Origin: an uncultured Haloferula sp.
GTDB lineage: Bacteria; Verrucomicrobiota; Verrucomicrobiae; Verrucomicrobiales; Akkermansiaceae
Assembly (NCBI GenBank): GCA_946481625.1
Contig: CAMLOZ010000231.1
Location: 1-6,211 of the forward strand
Direction: 5' to 3'
Length of the DNA stretch: 6,211 bases
Under the pieces are notes generated by a model. That model searched no databases and was not told the DNA's origin. It saw only the letters and a list, made by a program, of their open reading frames with translations. The translations under genes and the position numbers were made by a program. Positions 5,227 through 6,211 of this stretch are shown here, piece after piece (the stretch's first letter is position 1; every line of letters begins with the position of its first letter).

Positions 5227-6048
5227 CTAACCTTTCCCCGCGAGGGCTGGCAGCAGGTCCTTGCGGATGAGGGAGATCGAGCGGCGGCGAACCTTTTCCT
5301 GCCGCTTGCGGAGAACCTTCCAAGCCGACTTCGCGGTCGCGGGCGAGAAGCCCCGGCTCGTGAGCCACGCAGCGAGAACCTCCAGGTCATTCTCGTCCCC
5401 CAGATTGCCGGCGAGCTTCTCGGTCTCCTCCTTGCCGGGAAGCGGCAGGGACGGGGCAACGATCGACATGCCGCCGAGCCACGCCTTCGCGGCTTTCCGG
5501 CAGTCGTGGAAATCCTCGTTCTCGACCCGCTCGAGAGTCCGTTTCAGGCGGCGCTTGAGCCGGCGGCGGAGCAACGAGGCTCCCTCGCAAGCCTTGCGGG
5601 CGGTTTCCTCCGGCGAGTGCGACTCGAGGCGGCCTTTGATCTGGCCGACGGCGGCCAGCGACCAGTCGATCACCCCCTGGGGAGGCCTGCGGATCGAGGC
5701 GTCCGACTCCAATTCGAGCAAATCCCGGATCGCGGCTTCAACGGCTCCGGCGGCCGTGGAGTCCACCCCCAAGGAATGCCACGTCTTGGCACGCACCACG
5801 GCATCCCGGGAACCGCCGAGCATGCGTCCGATCACGGAGATCCAGCGGATGCAGGGCTTCGGCTCGCCGATCATCGCGAGACCGCCGCGGAGGCGCTTGC
5901 CGAGCTTCCGCAACTGGTGGATCTCGTCGGCCACGCGGCCATGGGAATCCACGAGCCCACGGAGCCGGTCCTCCATTTCCCCGCAGGCGGCAATAAGGGC
6001 CGCGCGGGCACCGGCAAAATCGGCCACGGGGTCGGTGGGTTCGGACAT
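5227..6048 (-). CDS. CHAD-domain protein, probably polyphosphate-binding
   Basis: CHAD (conserved histidine alpha-helical domain) proteins bind inorganic polyphosphate through His, Lys and Arg side chains and often sit on polyphosphate granules. The 273-residue protein is all-helical and very basic. Two repeat-like halves are visible. The first has HQLRKLGKRLRGGL (44-57) followed by MLGGSRDAVV (76-85); the second has DFHDCRKAAKAWL (179-191) followed by KLAGNLGDENDLEVL (211-225). The strongly basic stretch RRRLKRRLKR (161-170) lies between them. There is no N-terminal CYTH (triphosphatase) domain, so this is a stand-alone CHAD protein. Its length fits a single domain. ATG 6046-6048 is the first start and gives a full domain; the leader CTTCTTCCCCC is pyrimidine-only with no Shine-Dalgarno sequence. 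No ppk or ppx gene is in view. The 64 bp to the upstream partial gene allows either a shared transcript or its own promoter. Confidence 0.87.
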   Translation of the reverse strand: MSEPTDPVADFAGARAALIAACGEMEDRLRGLVDSHGRVADEIHQLRKLGKRLRGGLAMIGEPKPCIRWISVIGRMLGGSRDAVVRAKTWHSLGVDSTAAGAVEAAIRDLLELESDASIRRPPQGVIDWSLAAVGQIKGRLESHSPEETARKACEGASLLRRRLKRRLKRTLERVENEDFHDCRKAAKAWLGGMSIVAPSLPLPGKEETEKLAGNLGDENDLEVLAAWLTSRGFSPATAKSAWKVLRKRQEKVRRRSISLIRKDLLPALAGKG

Positions 6049-6064
6049 GGGGGAAGAAGTCTAG

Positions 6065-6081
6065 CAGGCAATCCGGGCCTG
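6065..6081 (-). other. Small hairpin upstream of the CHAD gene
   Basis: CAGGC (6065-6069) and GCCTG (6077-6081) can pair over a 7-nt loop, 17 nt before the CHAD start and 32 nt after the stop of the upstream partial gene. It could be a weak terminator of that gene or a leader element of the CHAD mRNA. There is no T tract, and a 5-bp stem may be chance. Confidence 0.25.
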
Positions 6082-6084
6082 TCA

Positions 6085-6099
6085 GGTATTCTCGGGTGA
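6085..6099 (-). promoter_or_regulatory. Sequence resembling the ompH upstream repeat, before the CHAD gene
   Basis: The plus strand reads GGTA-TTCTC-GGGTGA, which parallels GGTAaaTTCTC-GGTAAA at 3887-3903 with a 2-nt deletion and one or two changes. On the minus strand it reads TCACCCGAGAATACC and lies 36-51 nt upstream of the CHAD start, where a promoter or operator would be. With only two examples this cannot be separated from coincidence. Confidence 0.2.
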
Positions 6100-6112
6100 C
6101 AATTTCCCCCCC

Positions 6113-6211
6113 TCAAAACGAGACGCTTCCGAACCAGCGCGCGACATCGGCCGTGGCCTTGTCCCCATGCTCGGCGACGAGCCGGTAGTGGCCCTTCCGG
6201 CCGTCGGGGGC
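6113..6211 (-). CDS. C-terminal fragment of an unidentified protein
   Basis: On the minus strand the frame entering at the window edge encodes 32 residues, APDGRKGHYR-LVAEHGDKAT-ADVARWFGSV-SF, and stops at TGA (6113-6115). The start lies beyond the window. The mix of charged and aromatic residues (ARWFGSVSF at the end) looks like a real folded C-terminus, but I cannot name a family. It is in the same direction as the CHAD gene and 64 bp upstream of it, so the two may be co-transcribed. Confidence 0.55.
   Translation of the reverse strand, partial: APDGRKGHYRLVAEHGDKATADVARWFGSVSF

Noticed and set aside
5261..6099. Long plus-strand open frames across the CHAD gene
   Set aside because: Their translations are Ser/Arg- or Ala/Gly-rich without motifs; the minus strand has the CHAD signature residues.

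Overview
This GC-rich window contains housekeeping and cell-envelope genes on both strands, packed tightly with short gaps. No tRNA, rRNA, insertion sequence, phage gene or CRISPR array is visible. The protein set suggests a Gram-negative bacterium, most plausibly of the Planctomycetes-Verrucomicrobia-Chlamydiae group and perhaps a Verrucomicrobiota member. The hints are an OmpH/Skp-like periplasmic protein, a secreted 'HEWGTF' protein of a kind I associate with Verrucomicrobiota and Planctomycetota, high GC, and starts that often lack a Shine-Dalgarno sequence. The phylum is inferred and not proven by any marker here.

Layout. Bases 1-63 are the 3' end of an unidentified plus-strand gene. It converges on a minus-strand pair: tlyA (1864 to 1136, rRNA 2'-O-methyltransferase) followed downstream by nadK (972 to 118, NAD kinase). 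The tlyA-nadK order is known from other bacteria, including Mycobacterium tuberculosis. Here the two genes are separated by 163 bp carrying a long imperfect inverted repeat. Divergent from tlyA is a DAHP synthase gene (GTG start at 1976, end at 3043), the first enzyme of the shikimate pathway. Its residues predict a phenylalanine-sensitive AroG-like isozyme. It converges on a minus-strand OmpH/Skp-like gene (3809 to 3189).

A 147-bp divergent region (3810-3956) separates ompH from a plus-strand gene for a secreted, tryptophan-rich protein of unknown function (3957-5222). That gene converges, with only 4 bp between the stops, on a minus-strand CHAD-domain gene (6048 to 5227), which probably encodes a polyphosphate-binding protein. 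The last 99 bases are the 3' end of another minus-strand gene.

The genes do not form one pathway. NAD kinase, DAHP synthase and TlyA are core metabolism and translation. OmpH and the HEWGTF protein act, or probably act, in the periplasm. CHAD points to polyphosphate. The least explained features are the HEWGTF protein, two intergenic arrays of 7-bp repeats sharing an ACT triplet in phase, the long inverted repeat after tlyA, an 11-bp-period direct repeat in the ompH/HEWGTF divergent region with a similar sequence upstream of the CHAD gene, and several pyrimidine-rich leaders without a Shine-Dalgarno sequence. I found no clear new multi-gene system.
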